A DNA stretch of 64,000 bases from the NCBI GenBank assembly GCA_029210625.1, contig JARGFU010000025.1, positions 1 through 64,000 of the forward strand. Direction: 5' to 3'. The stretch comes from Deltaproteobacteria bacterium (GTDB lineage Bacteria; Myxococcota; Myxococcia; SLRQ01). The translations under genes and the position numbers were made by a program. Positions 8,755 to 17,546 of the stretch are shown here, piece by piece; the first letter of the stretch is position 1; each line of letters starts with the position of its first letter. A model generated the notes under the pieces. It was not told where the DNA came from. It saw nothing but the letters and a program-made list of their open reading frames with translations, and did no database searches.

Positions 8755-9623
8755 CACTGGCTGTAGCTGAAGTCCATGGGGAAGAAGATCGACGCTCCGA
8801 GGGAGAGGGTCAGGACGTTGGAGATGCCCGAGACCCGCCCGGCCTTCAGATCGAAGACCTCTGGATAGAGGCGGTCCTCGACCTTGAAGAAGAGCGCCAG
8901 GAAGCGGTTGACCAGGTAGCGCTGGCCCACGCCGAAGGTGGTCATCACCTGGAGGGGAGGGGTGTCGTCGAGGGCCGCCGCCGAGGTGCGCACCACGCCG
9001 AAGCCCGCCGAGAAGAAGAGATCGAAGTGGATGATCTGCTTCCCGAGGAAGGCGACCTTCCCGTAGACCGGCGACCACTGGAAGCCGCCGGCGGCCAGGA
9101 AGCGCAGCCGCGAGTCGAGGAGGGTGCTGACGGTGGCCTGCTTGGCCAGGCGCACGTTCTCGGTCTCGATGGTGGAGAGGCTGTAGACGTCGGCGAAGAT
9201 GCCGAGGTTGTCCGCGGGCCAGAAGGTGGCCGCCACCCCGCCCCCGATCTTCTGGAAGAAGGGATCGTTCACCGAGAGGGAGAGGGCCGGGGCGATCTCG
9301 AAGCGGCCGGCCTTGAGGATCAGCTTCTTCTGCACCGCCTTGACCCGGTCGCCGACCGTGAAGACCCGATCGCCCGGGGCCGTGGGCAGGCGCTTGTCCT
9401 CCGCGGCCTTGGCCCGGGCATCCTTAGTAGAGGCCCGCGCGGCCGGGGCGGCGGCGTCGGGCTCGGAGGGCGCGGCGGCGGGCGCTGGCCCGGGATCCGG
9501 ATCGCCGCCGTCGTCGCTGAGGTCGAAGGCCGGCGGCTCGTCGAGGAGGTCGTCGTCCGCCCGGGCAGCCCCGCTCCAGAGGAACGCGGCGGCCGCAAGA
9601 AGCGCCATGCTGGAGGCTCGCAT
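8754..9623 (-). CDS. GltA/GltB-family outer-membrane beta-barrel protein (first copy)
   Basis: A 289-residue exported protein: signal peptide about residues 1-22, a 50-residue Asp/Pro/Ala-rich linker, then a beta-barrel domain that is paralogous to the next gene. It is the first gene of the gliding operon and is divergent from cglC. The start at 9623 gives a clean signal peptide and has GAGAGA about eight bases upstream; an in-frame ATG at 9656 would add basic residues before it. Known GltA/GltB barrels sit in the outer membrane and connect the periplasmic motility complex to the cell surface. The acidic linker between signal peptide and barrel is absent from the second copy. Confidence 0.7.
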   Translation of the reverse strand: MRASSMALLAAAAFLWSGAARADDDLLDEPPAFDLSDDGGDPDPGPAPAAAPSEPDAAAPAARASTKDARAKAAEDKRLPTAPGDRVFTVGDRVKAVQKKLILKAGRFEIAPALSLSVNDPFFQKIGGGVAATFWPADNLGIFADVYSLSTIETENVRLAKQATVSTLLDSRLRFLAAGGFQWSPVYGKVAFLGKQIIHFDLFFSAGFGVVRTSAAALDDTPPLQVMTTFGVGQRYLVNRFLALFFKVEDRLYPEVFDLKAGRVSGISNVLTLSLGASIFFPMDFSYSQ

Positions 9624-9737
9624 CACCTTGATCTCTCTTCGAAAGTTCCGGACGCCCATCATCCCCCACATCCCGGCAAGGGACGCACTCGAGTGGTTCG
9701 TTGGCTGGATCTGGGGAAAACGCCCAGTGAGTGCTGG

Positions 9738-9767
9738 AGCATACACCACGGCTCCTGAGGCGAGCAA
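9738..9767 (-). promoter_or_regulatory. Candidate sigma-70 promoter of the glt operon
   Basis: On the minus strand TTGCTC (9762-9767) and TATGCT (9738-9743) are separated by 18 bases. Transcription would start near 9731 and leave a leader of about 108 bases before the first glt gene. Both boxes match the consensus at most positions, but this is a by-eye call. Confidence 0.4.
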
Positions 9768-9798
9768 TTGAACCCACCCTCCTTCCGGAGGCACCGCC

Positions 9799-9828
9799 TT
9801 GTTCGCCCTCGCCGCGGCGTGCTATGCC
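9799..9828 (+). promoter_or_regulatory. Candidate promoter of cglC
   Basis: TTGTTC (9799-9804) and TATGCC (9823-9828) are 18 bases apart. The second box ends eight bases before the cglC start, so the transcript would begin at or next to the ATG. Confidence 0.4.
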
Positions 9829-9836
9829 GCTTCTTG

Positions 9837-10244
9837 ATGACTCCTCGCCTCTCCCTCCTGGTGCTGCCGCTCCTCCTCGTGGTCTCGGCCGGCTGCGGCA
9901 AGACCGACCTGGGCACGCCCTGCACCCTGGTCCAGCCCACCGTGGGCGGCGAGCCCGAGCCCTTCGACCCGCCCTCCGAGGCCAACGACTACCTCTCCAC
10001 CGGGCAGGCGGGCTGCGAGGACTTCACCTGCATCGACACCGCGGGTGACGGCGAGGACGGCTACTGCTCCCGGCGCTGCGCCGAGGACGCCCAGTGCAAG
10101 GGCGGGGTCGACAAGACCCTGATCTGCCGGGAGCTGGTCCTCGACGAGGCCTTCCTCACCGAGCTGCGGCAGCGCCTCGGCGACGAGGAGTTCTTCCGGG
10201 TCTTCGGCGACATCCAGAACGCTCGCTACTGCGCCCGCCCCTAG
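9837..10244 (+). CDS. cglC: CglC/GltK-type gliding motility lipoprotein
   Basis: A 135-residue lipoprotein with lipobox VSAGC (lipidated Cys at residue 20). The mature part carries spaced Cys residues in a GTPCTLV, GCEDFTC, GYCSRRC and final YCARP pattern, suggesting disulfides in the periplasm or at the surface. I recognise this pattern from CglC (GltK), the M. xanthus A-motility lipoprotein encoded beside gltA/gltB/gltC, and here the gene likewise adjoins the barrel genes, divergently. The start at 9837 gives a compact signal peptide; an earlier ATG at 9768 would add 23 Arg/Pro-rich residues ahead of it. Confidence 0.7.
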   Translation: MTPRLSLLVLPLLLVVSAGCGKTDLGTPCTLVQPTVGGEPEPFDPPSEANDYLSTGQAGCEDFTCIDTAGDGEDGYCSRRCAEDAQCKGGVDKTLICRELVLDEAFLTELRQRLGDEEFFRVFGDIQNARYCARP

Positions 10245-10269
10245 GGCGGCGCGGCCCCGCCTCTGGAAG

Positions 10270-10285
10270 CCCCTGAAATCAGGGG
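10270..10285 (+). terminator. Hairpin after cglC
   Basis: CCCCTG and CAGGGG pair across a 4-nt AAAT loop, 25 bases after the cglC stop. There is no clear U-run, so it is at best a weak or factor-assisted terminator. Confidence 0.35.
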
Positions 10286-10437
10286 GCGGATTCCGTCCCG
10301 GGCGCGCCCCTCGGTCGAATGACCGACCGCGCCTTGCCCGATGGATCCTTCGCGCGCCAAGATCGTAGGAACAAAGGAAAGGCTTCATCTGTCCCTTCCT
10401 TTGCAGGTGACGCGCCGTCACGTGTCGGAGGTCCCAA

Positions 10438-11886
10438 ATGCTTCGCACCCTCTCGAGCTTCCTGGTCGCCGCCGCGCTCTCCCTCGCGGCCCTGATCCTC
10501 GGCCCCATCCTCGACAAGCTGCCGCCGCCTCCCGACCCGCCCCCGGTCCCGGACGTCGTCCCCTTGCCCCCGCCCGTGCCCACCAGCGCCTACCCCTCCA
10601 GGGCCAGCGCCGACGGCGTGCTCTCCCTGAGCGGCGCGCTCTCCGGCAGCCACGTCCTGGTCGGCGCTGACGGCAGCCTGACCCTGGTGGCCGACGTGCA
10701 CGCCAGCAAGCTCGCGGCCGGCGCCGCGCCCCCCCTCGACCTGGCCCTGGTCATCGACCGCTCGGGCTCCATGGCCGGCCCCAAGCTGAAGGCCGCCAAG
10801 GACGCGGCCCGCAGCCTGATCGATCGGGCCCGCCCCGACGACCGGGTCACCCTGATCGCCTACGGCTCCACCGTCACGATGCTGGCCCGCGGGGTCCCGG
10901 GCACCCGCTCGGGCAAGGCCGAGCTGCTGGCCGCGGTGGACCGGATCGAGGACTTCGGCGGCACCTTCATCTCCGGCGCCCTCGAGGCCGCGGGCAGGGC
11001 CCTGCAGAGCGGCCACCCCGGCCGGGTCAAGCGGCTGATCCTCCTCTCGGACGGTGAGGCCAACGAGGGCGTCACCTCCCGCCGCGGCCTGACCCGCCTG
11101 GCCGAGCGCCTCTCGGGCCAGGGCATCACCATCTCCAGCGTGGGCTTCGGCGTCGACTTCGACGAGGACACCATGCTGGCCCTGGCCGACGCCTCCGGCG
11201 GCCGCTACGCCTACGTGCGCGGCCCCGCCGATCTCTCCGGGGTCCTGGGCCAGGAGCTCCTCGACGCCGGCCAGACCGTCGCCCGCGAGATCCTCCTGCG
11301 GCTGCGCCCCCGGGACGGCACCACCCTCGAGACCCTCTACGGCTATCCCAGCACCCGGCAGGACGGTGAGGTCTGGGTCCGCCTGCGCGACCTCGAGAGC
11401 GAGGGCCACGCCCGGGTGGTCGCCACCCTGCGCGCGCCCACCGGGATCCCCGGCGGCGTGCCGGTGGTCGAGCTGACCCTGCAGTACCAGATCGCCGATC
11501 CGGCCACCGCCGCCCGCTACGCCGGGGGCATGGCCACCACCGCCTTCACCCTCGGCCACACCGTGGTCGATGACGCCGAGCTCGTCGAGCGGGGCCGCGA
11601 CCGCGAGGTCCTGGCCGCCGGGGCCCGCGCCTACGCCGCCGAGGCCCTCGACCAGGCCGCCCGCGCCTACGCCGAGGGCCGCCAGCGCGAGGCCCAGCGC
11701 GTCCTGCGGACCCGCCTCGAGGAGGTCATGCTGCAGAACCGGGCCACCATCGGCTCGGCCGACCTCTCCCGGGAGTTCGAGGCCCTGGAGGCGGAGGCCG
11801 ACTTCGACGCCGCCCCGGCCGGCAGCGACCGGGGACGGGACATGGTGAAGTCCATGAAGGCTCGCGCCGTGAGGATGGCCCGATGA
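10438..11886 (+). CDS. VWA-domain protein with N-terminal membrane anchor
   Basis: A 482-residue protein. Residues 5-23 form a hydrophobic anchor or signal, residues 28-48 are Pro-rich, and a von Willebrand factor A domain starts near residue 100 with an intact MIDAS motif DRSGS (107-111), a Thr in the GGTFISG loop and the later LSDGEAN loop. Such domains bind a divalent metal and usually mediate protein-protein contact. A GGAGG ribosome site lies six bases before the start. The stop overlaps the start of the following membrane-protein gene (ATGA), so the two probably act together. The C-terminal 100 residues are helical and Arg/Ala-rich. The cellular role is unknown. Confidence 0.7.
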   Translation: MLRTLSSFLVAAALSLAALILGPILDKLPPPPDPPPVPDVVPLPPPVPTSAYPSRASADGVLSLSGALSGSHVLVGADGSLTLVADVHASKLAAGAAPPLDLALVIDRSGSMAGPKLKAAKDAARSLIDRARPDDRVTLIAYGSTVTMLARGVPGTRSGKAELLAAVDRIEDFGGTFISGALEAAGRALQSGHPGRVKRLILLSDGEANEGVTSRRGLTRLAERLSGQGITISSVGFGVDFDEDTMLALADASGGRYAYVRGPADLSGVLGQELLDAGQTVAREILLRLRPRDGTTLETLYGYPSTRQDGEVWVRLRDLESEGHARVVATLRAPTGIPGGVPVVELTLQYQIADPATAARYAGGMATTAFTLGHTVVDDAELVERGRDREVLAAGARAYAAEALDQAARAYAEGRQREAQRVLRTRLEEVMLQNRATIGSADLSREFEALEAEADFDAAPAGSDRGRDMVKSMKARAVRMAR

Positions 11887-13031
11887 CCAGCTCCGCCCTG
11901 ACCAAGCAGGCGCCCCGCCCCACCCTGCCGGTGGCCTTCCAGGACCACGGCCGCTTCCACCGCACCGTCAGCCGCAGCGTGGCGGCCGGCGCGGTGGCCG
12001 GCGGCGTCAGCGCCCTGGTCGGGGCCATCGCCGGACCCATCTCGCTCTTCGCCCCGGTGGCGATCGGGGTGGCCATCGCGGCCACGGTTGACGCCTGGTG
12101 GCCCATCCTCATCGCCGCCGCCGCCGGGGGCGGGCTGGCGGGGATCGCCGCGACCTCCCTGGGCACGGCGCCCTCCACCTTCGCCGCCCTCTGCGTGGGC
12201 CTGGGGCTGGGCGCGCTGGCCGGGCGCAAGAAGATCCCTCGCGGGCCGGCCAAGGCCTGGCTCCTCTCGGCCCTGGGCTGCGGCCTGACCACCGCCCTGG
12301 GCGCCTTCACCATCACCCGGCTGATGGCGCACGGCTTCTTCGAGTCGGTGCTGCCCACGCCCCTGGCCCTGGTGGGCTACGGCGCGGCGATGGGCCTCTT
12401 CACCCTGCTGGGGACCGCCGCCGCTCACCTCACCACTGCCCGGGACCCCGTCGAGCGGGCCTTCGCCAAGGCCCGGCCTCAGCTACAGGGGGAGCTGCTG
12501 CAGCTGGCCGAGCGCAGCGTGACCACCTACCAGTCCTGCCGCGACGCCCTGCGCGCCCGGGGCGCCCAGAAGTCCCAGGTGGTCCGGCTCGAGAGCCAGC
12601 TGGCCGGGATGGCCACCCGCTCCATCGAGCTGGCGGTGCAGGTCTCGGACGTGGACGGCGCCCTCGGGGGCCGCTCGGACCTCGACCTCGCCGACGAGCT
12701 CGAGCGCCTGGCGGGCAAGGCCGAGAGCACCACCGACGAGGTCGCCCGCCGCCAGTACCTCCTGGCCCGGCGCAACCTCGAGGCCCAGGCCGATCAGCTC
12801 CACCGGATCCGCACCGGCCGCGACCGGGTGGTCGCCTCCCTCCACGGGCAGGTGGCGCTCCTCGAGCGCACCCGGGTCTCCCTGGTGGGCCTGCGCTCCT
12901 CCGACTCCAGCCGCCTGGCCACCGAGCTGGGCACCCTCTCCGAGGTCCTGGCGGACTCGGCCCGGGAGATGGAGGCCGAGAGCGAGGCGGTGCTGGAGGT
13001 GGGGACGCTGCCGGGGATGCTCGAGGACTGA
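11883..13031 (+). CDS. Membrane protein with C-terminal coiled coil, partner of the VWA protein
   Basis: A 382-residue protein I do not recognise. The first 175 residues hold several hydrophobic segments rich in Gly and Ala (about residues 35-75, 80-108, 122-145 and 155-175). The rest is a long charged helical region with heptad character that is probably cytoplasmic. It is coupled to the VWA gene by a 4-base overlap and is the last gene of that pair. Its stop codon overlaps the first unit of the heptamer array. No catalytic motif is visible; a scaffolding or sensory role is possible but unsupported. Confidence 0.6.
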   Translation: MTSSALTKQAPRPTLPVAFQDHGRFHRTVSRSVAAGAVAGGVSALVGAIAGPISLFAPVAIGVAIAATVDAWWPILIAAAAGGGLAGIAATSLGTAPSTFAALCVGLGLGALAGRKKIPRGPAKAWLLSALGCGLTTALGAFTITRLMAHGFFESVLPTPLALVGYGAAMGLFTLLGTAAAHLTTARDPVERAFAKARPQLQGELLQLAERSVTTYQSCRDALRARGAQKSQVVRLESQLAGMATRSIELAVQVSDVDGALGGRSDLDLADELERLAGKAESTTDEVARRQYLLARRNLEAQADQLHRIRTGRDRVVASLHGQVALLERTRVSLVGLRSSDSSRLATELGTLSEVLADSAREMEAESEAVLEVGTLPGMLED

Positions 13032-13089
13032 GCTGCGAGCTTCGAGCTGCGAGCTTCGAGCTGCGAGCTGCGAGCTACGAGCTGCGAGC
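13030..13089 (+). repeat. Heptamer tandem array (GAGCTNC)n, plus orientation
   Basis: Eight complete 7-bp units of GAGCTGC, GAGCTTC or GAGCTAC run head to tail, starting inside the stop codon of the membrane-protein gene and filling the gap before the DUF192 gene. A matching array in the opposite orientation lies at 13622-13649 on the other side of that gene. Confidence 0.85.
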
Positions 13090-13098
13090 GCCCCGGGA

Positions 13099-13608
13099 TC
13101 AGTCGGTGACCGAGACGCCCTCGGGTAGGGTTCGAGTCCGGACGGTGGCGCCCGCGTCGATGCCGTTGGCGCGGGCCCAGCCCCCCGGCACCTCGAGCAC
13201 CCAGCGGCTCGGCCGATCCACGTAGCGCGAGGTGGTGGTCAGGGGCTCGGCCTCGTGGACCACGCCGACCACCTTCCCCTCCGAGTCGATGAAGATCATG
13301 TCCAGGGGGATCAGGGTGTTCTTCATCCAGAAGCGCTGGATCTTCGGCTGCTCGAAGATGAAGAGCATCCCGTGCCCACCCTCGAGGGACTCGCGGAACA
13401 TCATCCCGCGGGCGCGGTCCGCGTCGTTCAGGCAGAGCTCGACCTTCACCGGGATCGGCTCGCGCCCCACGGGCGTCACCGTGATCACCCCCGGGGGAAG
13501 CGCCCGAGGTCCCGCATCGGGCGGCCCCGCGTCGGCGCGCCGAGCCCCCGGGCACGCGGCCAACGTCGCCAGCAGCAGCGGGACCAGGAAGATCGAGCGG
13601 CGGATCAT
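13099..13608 (-). CDS. DUF192-family lipoprotein
   Basis: A 169-residue lipoprotein (ATLAAC, lipidated Cys at residue 19) with a DUF192 domain. The family signature FWMKNTLIPLDMIFID is present, preceded by the DRARGMMFRE segment. DUF192 proteins are small, usually secreted beta-rich proteins of unknown biochemical function. The start at 13608 places the lipobox correctly, and a TAGCCT box ends seven bases upstream, predicting a leaderless transcript. Heptamer arrays in opposite orientations flank the gene on both sides, so it may have moved as a unit or been trapped between repeat expansions. Confidence 0.75.
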   Translation of the reverse strand: MIRRSIFLVPLLLATLAACPGARRADAGPPDAGPRALPPGVITVTPVGREPIPVKVELCLNDADRARGMMFRESLEGGHGMLFIFEQPKIQRFWMKNTLIPLDMIFIDSEGKVVGVVHEAEPLTTTSRYVDRPSRWVLEVPGGWARANGIDAGATVRTRTLPEGVSVTD

Positions 13609-13615
13609 CGAGCGC

Positions 13616-13621
13616 AGGCTA
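13616..13621 (-). promoter_or_regulatory. Candidate -10 box of the DUF192 gene
   Basis: TAGCCT lies seven bases before the ATG at 13608. The minus-oriented heptamer array directly abuts its upstream side and would occupy the spacer and -35 region. Confidence 0.45.
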
Positions 13622-13649
13622 TCAGCTCGAAGCTCACAGCTCATAGCTC
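13622..13649 (-). repeat. Heptamer tandem array (GAGCTNN)n, minus orientation
   Basis: Four complete 7-bp units (GAGCTAT, GAGCTGT, GAGCTTC, GAGCTGA on the minus strand) lie between the DUF192 start and the PilZ stop. They mirror the array at 13030-13089. Confidence 0.8.
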
Positions 13650-13673
13650 ACAGCCGGCCCGACGCCTCCGGCG

Positions 13674-14063
<390 letters not shown>

Positions 14064-14071
14064 CGCGTTCG

Positions 14072-14100
14072 ATGCTAGGAGTGGCCCAGAGGGCTGTCAA
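14072..14100 (-). promoter_or_regulatory. Consensus-like sigma-70 promoter of the PilZ gene
   Basis: TTGACA (14095-14100), a 17-base spacer and TAGCAT (14072-14077) form the best promoter in the window. The -10 box ends eight bases before the ATG, so initiation is expected within two bases of the start codon and no ribosome-binding site can be included. Confidence 0.6.
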
Positions 14101-14109
14101 CAAAGCTTC

Positions 14110-16506
14110 ATGGAGACCTGGGAACATCTGCAGCACCGCCTGCGCTCGCTCCTGCGGCGGCGGGCCTACTGGGTCCTCGTCGCCCTCACCCTCCTCGCCT
14201 GCCTCGGCCTCTGGGCCGAGCGCCTCGTGGGAGTGCTGGGCTTCCCCAACGCCCTGGCCCTGAACGTCCTCTTCGGCCCCGCCGCCCTGATCCTCGGGGT
14301 GATGGCCGGCCGGATGGAGCGGGTGATCGCCGGCCCGGAGCAGCCCCGCTGGCTGGCCCTCTACCTCCTGCCGGCGAAGAACCCCCGGCGCGCCGTCCTC
14401 GGCGCCTGGGGGGCCGCCCTCGGCGGCGCGCTGCTCCTCCTCGCCGGTGGCCTCGGCGTCGCCCTCCTCGGCGGGCTGGTCCTGGGCAGCTGCGAGATCC
14501 TGCGCGGCCTCGCCTTCTACCCGGTGCTGGTGCTCCCCTCCCTGGCCCTCGGGACGATCAGCGGCGTGGCCCTCACCCTCCTCGACGGCCGGCGGCGCAT
14601 CCTCTGGCCGGCGATGGTGGCGGTGCTCGGCGCCTCCCTCGCCTTCTCGGCCTGGCCGGTGGTGCTCGGCCCCCAGGCCTTCGTCTTCAACCATTTCCTC
14701 GGCCACGTCCCCGGGCCGATCTACGACGAGCGCATCGCCCTGACCGGCGCCCTCCTGGCGTACCGCGGCCTGACCCTCCTTTGGACCGGCGTCGTGGCGG
14801 CCCTGGCGATGGGCCTCTGTGACGCGCCCCGCTTCGCCCTGCGCCGCTGGCAACCCGACCGCCGGGTCCACGTCCTCCTGCTCGCCTGCGCCCTGGGCGC
14901 CCTCACCCTCTACGGGCTGCGCCACCGCGTCGGCTTCACCCAGAGCTTCGCCAGCCTGCAGCGGGAGCTCGGCGGCACCCTCGAGGTCCCCGGGCTGGTC
15001 ATCCACTACCCGGCCGAGCGGGACCCGGCCTGGGTCGAGCGCCTGCGCGCGGACCACGTCCACGACCGGAAGGTCCTCCTCGAGTGGCTGGCGATCGATC
15101 CCTCCACGGCGCCGGTGATCCACAGCTACGTCTTCCGCAGCACCGAGGAGAAGGCGCGGCTCACCGGCGCCGGCGGCACCAGCATCGCCAAGCCCTGGCA
15201 GAGCGCCGTCTTCCTCGACGACCGCGGCTACCCTCACCCGGTGCTGCGCCACGAGCTGGCCCACGCCCTCACCGCGGGCTGGAGCCGCTCCCTCTTCGGC
15301 GTCCCCGGCGGGCTGCTGCCCAACGCCGGCCTGGTCGAGGGGGTGGCGGTGGCGGCGACCCACCGCGCCCAGGACCTGACCCTCCACCAGTGGGCGCGGG
15401 CGATGCGGGAGATCGGGGTGGCGCCCGACATCCGCGGCCTCTTCTCCACCTACGGCTTCTGGCGGGAGTCGGGCAGCCGCGCCTACACCCTGGCCGGCTC
15501 CTTCATCCGCTGGCTGGCCGAGGCCGAGGGCATCGACGCCGTGCGCCGCGCCTACGCCGCCGGCGACCTGGCGGTGCTCGGCGATCCCGAGCCCCTCTTC
15601 GCCGCCTGGGAGGCCTCGCTCGACCTGCTGCCCCTGCCCGAGCGGGCCCTGCGCCTGGCCGAGGACCGCTTCCGGCGGCCGGGCATCCTCCGGCGGCCCT
15701 GCGCCTTCGACGTGCAGGCCCTCCGGCGAGAGGGGGAGGACGCGCTGCGGGCCGGAGACGGCGACGCCGCCCGGCGCGCCTTCGAGCGCTGCGCGAAGCT
15801 CGAGCCCGACGATCCGGCGCACCTCGAGGCCCTGCTGCAGGTCGCGCTGCAGCACCCCCTGGAGACCGACGAGGCGAGCGAGCCCGAGCGCGCCGGCGAG
15901 CTCCTCGAGCGCCTCCTCGCCCACCCGAAGACCGGCCCGCAGCTGAAGACCCGGGTGCAGGGCCGCCAGGGAGACGAGGCCTGGCGGGCCGGCGACCTCG
16001 CGGCGGCCGACGAGGCCTACGCCGAGGCCCTGGAGACGGCGGCGCGGGACGACGAGCGCCGCCTCCTCTCGATCAAGCGCTGGGCGATGGTCCACCCCGG
16101 GCACGCGCCGGTCCTCTTCGGGCTCTTCCTGAGCGAGCGCGCCCGGGACCTCCTCCCCCTCACCCTCCACGAGCACCTCGCGACGATCTCCGAGGACGAG
16201 CCCGAGGCTCGCGCCCTCTTCGCCTACCTGCTCGGCCGGCAGATCTTCAACCGCCGGGAGTTCGGCCGGGCGCTGCGCTGGTTCGAGGAGGCGCGCGACC
16301 TCGGCCTGCCCCCCCTCAAGGGCTTCGCGCTGGAGAACCTCCGCCTCATCGCCCAGGCCCGGGACGAGCTCTCCTGGTCCGACCCCGGACAGGCCCGGGC
16401 GGCCGCGGACGCCTGGCAGGCCGTGCTCGACCACCCCGGCGCCCCCGAGGTCGATCGCCTCGAGGCCGCCGATCGCCGGGACCGCCTCCTCTCGCGCGTC
16501 CCCTAG
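14110..16506 (+). CDS. Membrane protein with gluzincin-type metallopeptidase domain and helical-repeat C-terminus
   Basis: A 798-residue protein. Residues 20-290 hold about seven hydrophobic segments. A peptidase-like domain follows with the zinc motif HELAH (381-385) and a downstream Glu in LVEGVAV (E410), the arrangement of gluzincin metallopeptidases, where the second Glu is the third zinc ligand. The last 250 residues are Ala/Leu/Glu-rich helical repeats of TPR type. The start at 14110 lacks a strong ribosome site. The stop shares a CTAG palindrome with the convergent neighbour. The substrate is unknown; a membrane-anchored protease or an inactive relative are both possible, although the three metal ligands appear intact. 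Confidence 0.6.
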   Translation: METWEHLQHRLRSLLRRRAYWVLVALTLLACLGLWAERLVGVLGFPNALALNVLFGPAALILGVMAGRMERVIAGPEQPRWLALYLLPAKNPRRAVLGAWGAALGGALLLLAGGLGVALLGGLVLGSCEILRGLAFYPVLVLPSLALGTISGVALTLLDGRRRILWPAMVAVLGASLAFSAWPVVLGPQAFVFNHFLGHVPGPIYDERIALTGALLAYRGLTLLWTGVVAALAMGLCDAPRFALRRWQPDRRVHVLLLACALGALTLYGLRHRVGFTQSFASLQRELGGTLEVPGLVIHYPAERDPAWVERLRADHVHDRKVLLEWLAIDPSTAPVIHSYVFRSTEEKARLTGAGGTSIAKPWQSAVFLDDRGYPHPVLRHELAHALTAGWSRSLFGVPGGLLPNAGLVEGVAVAATHRAQDLTLHQWARAMREIGVAPDIRGLFSTYGFWRESGSRAYTLAGSFIRWLAEAEGIDAVRRAYAAGDLAVLGDPEPLFAAWEASLDLLPLPERALRLAEDRFRRPGILRRPCAFDVQALRREGEDALRAGDGDAARRAFERCAKLEPDDPAHLEALLQVALQHPLETDEASEPERAGELLERLLAHPKTGPQLKTRVQGRQGDEAWRAGDLAAADEAYAEALETAARDDERRLLSIKRWAMVHPGHAPVLFGLFLSERARDLLPLTLHEHLATISEDEPEARALFAYLLGRQIFNRREFGRALRWFEEARDLGLPPLKGFALENLRLIAQARDELSWSDPGQARAAADAWQAVLDHPGAPEVDRLEAADRRDRLLSRVP

Positions 16507-17444
16507 AGCTCGTCGGCGAAGACGACGCCGTCGAAGCGCTCGGCCTCGAAGGGGAGCGTGAGCACGCCCTCCCGGGGCCGCGGCTCGCGGACGATCCGGG
16601 GACGGAGGGGGAAGCGGGTCGGGTAGTAGTTCCACTCCGAGACCAGGGTGGCGCCGCGCAGGTAGGGATCCTCGATCGCCTGCAGGGCCTCCCGGGTCGC
16701 CGCGGTCTTGCAGGCCTCGATGGCCTCGCTCACCGCGGCGGCGTCGAAGAGGGTGGGCTGGAAGTCGAAGGGCTCGTCCTGGCCCGCCGGCACCGGCAGG
16801 TCGCCGCCGCGCCAGAGGCTGGCCTCCCCGTCGTGGGGGAAGGGATCGACGGGCTCGGCGTCGTGCCAGACGTTGAAGTGGACGTGGGGCACGCCGAAGA
16901 GGAGGGTCACCAGGGCGTCGAGGCCGCTGTAGCCCGAGAGCGCGATGGCCTGACCCCGCTCGAGGCGGGCGCCCTCCTCCACCAGGGGCCGCGCGAGGTG
17001 GGCGTAGCAGGTGAAGAGCCCGCCGCCGTGATCGAGGATCAGCTTGAAGCCGCCGCGGTTGTACTCGACGTAGCGGCGCACCACCCGGGCCGGAGCCGCC
17101 GCGGTCACCACCGTGCCCACCGGGATGGCGAAGTCGGTGCCGTTGTGGCTGTCGTAGGAGAGGGTGCCGCCGCGGAAGTCACGCACCCGCGTCTTCTTCA
17201 CCGACCAGCCCTCCTCGATGGGGCTCTGCTCGTGGTTGAAGAGGTTGGTGAGGATCACCTTGCGCTCGACGACCTGCCGCCCGAACCAGAGCGGCGGCGC
17301 GATCTTCGGGTGGAGCTGACGCAAGGAGGAGAGGCCGAAGCGGCTCGGCGGCACCGAGTCGGCGCCCCGCAGGGCGATCCACGCCTCCTTGAGGCGCGGC
17401 AGCGGCTCTCCCAGTCCCAGGGCTTCGCGGAAGGACACCGGCAT
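16503..17444 (-). CDS. M23-family peptidase-like protein without signal peptide
   Basis: A 313-residue protein with a LytM/M23 core. The zinc and catalytic pattern is visible as HNGTD (first His and Asp), CYAHL and HVHF (paired His). M23 enzymes cut glycine-containing or peptidoglycan cross-links. Unusually, no signal peptide is seen with the start at 17444 (AAGGAG just upstream), so the protein may stay in the cytoplasm or use an unrecognised route. About 90 residues before the core and 80 after it are specific to this gene. The stop codon is shared within CTAG with the convergent metallopeptidase gene. Confidence 0.65.
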   Translation of the reverse strand: MPVSFREALGLGEPLPRLKEAWIALRGADSVPPSRFGLSSLRQLHPKIAPPLWFGRQVVERKVILTNLFNHEQSPIEEGWSVKKTRVRDFRGGTLSYDSHNGTDFAIPVGTVVTAAAPARVVRRYVEYNRGGFKLILDHGGGLFTCYAHLARPLVEEGARLERGQAIALSGYSGLDALVTLLFGVPHVHFNVWHDAEPVDPFPHDGEASLWRGGDLPVPAGQDEPFDFQPTLFDAAAVSEAIEACKTAATREALQAIEDPYLRGATLVSEWNYYPTRFPLRPRIVREPRPREGVLTLPFEAERFDGVVFADEL

Positions 17445-17515
17445 CGCTCCTTCTTGCCACAGCTCGTCAGAAGAAGCGCGGGGAAGCGTCCCTGGAGCCG
17501 TGGGCGGGGCTCGGA

Positions 17516-17521
17516 TATCCT
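17516..17521 (+). promoter_or_regulatory. Candidate -10 box of the rhomboid gene
   Basis: TATCCT lies 25 bases before the ATG, which would leave a leader of about 18 bases containing the G-rich stretch ahead of the start. No clear -35 box is seen. Confidence 0.3.
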
Positions 17522-17546
17522 GGTGCCTGGTGGGGCGGGGGCGGCG

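Noticed and set aside
13030-13649. CRISPR array
   Set aside because: Units are 7 bp with no spacers, and no cas gene is present.
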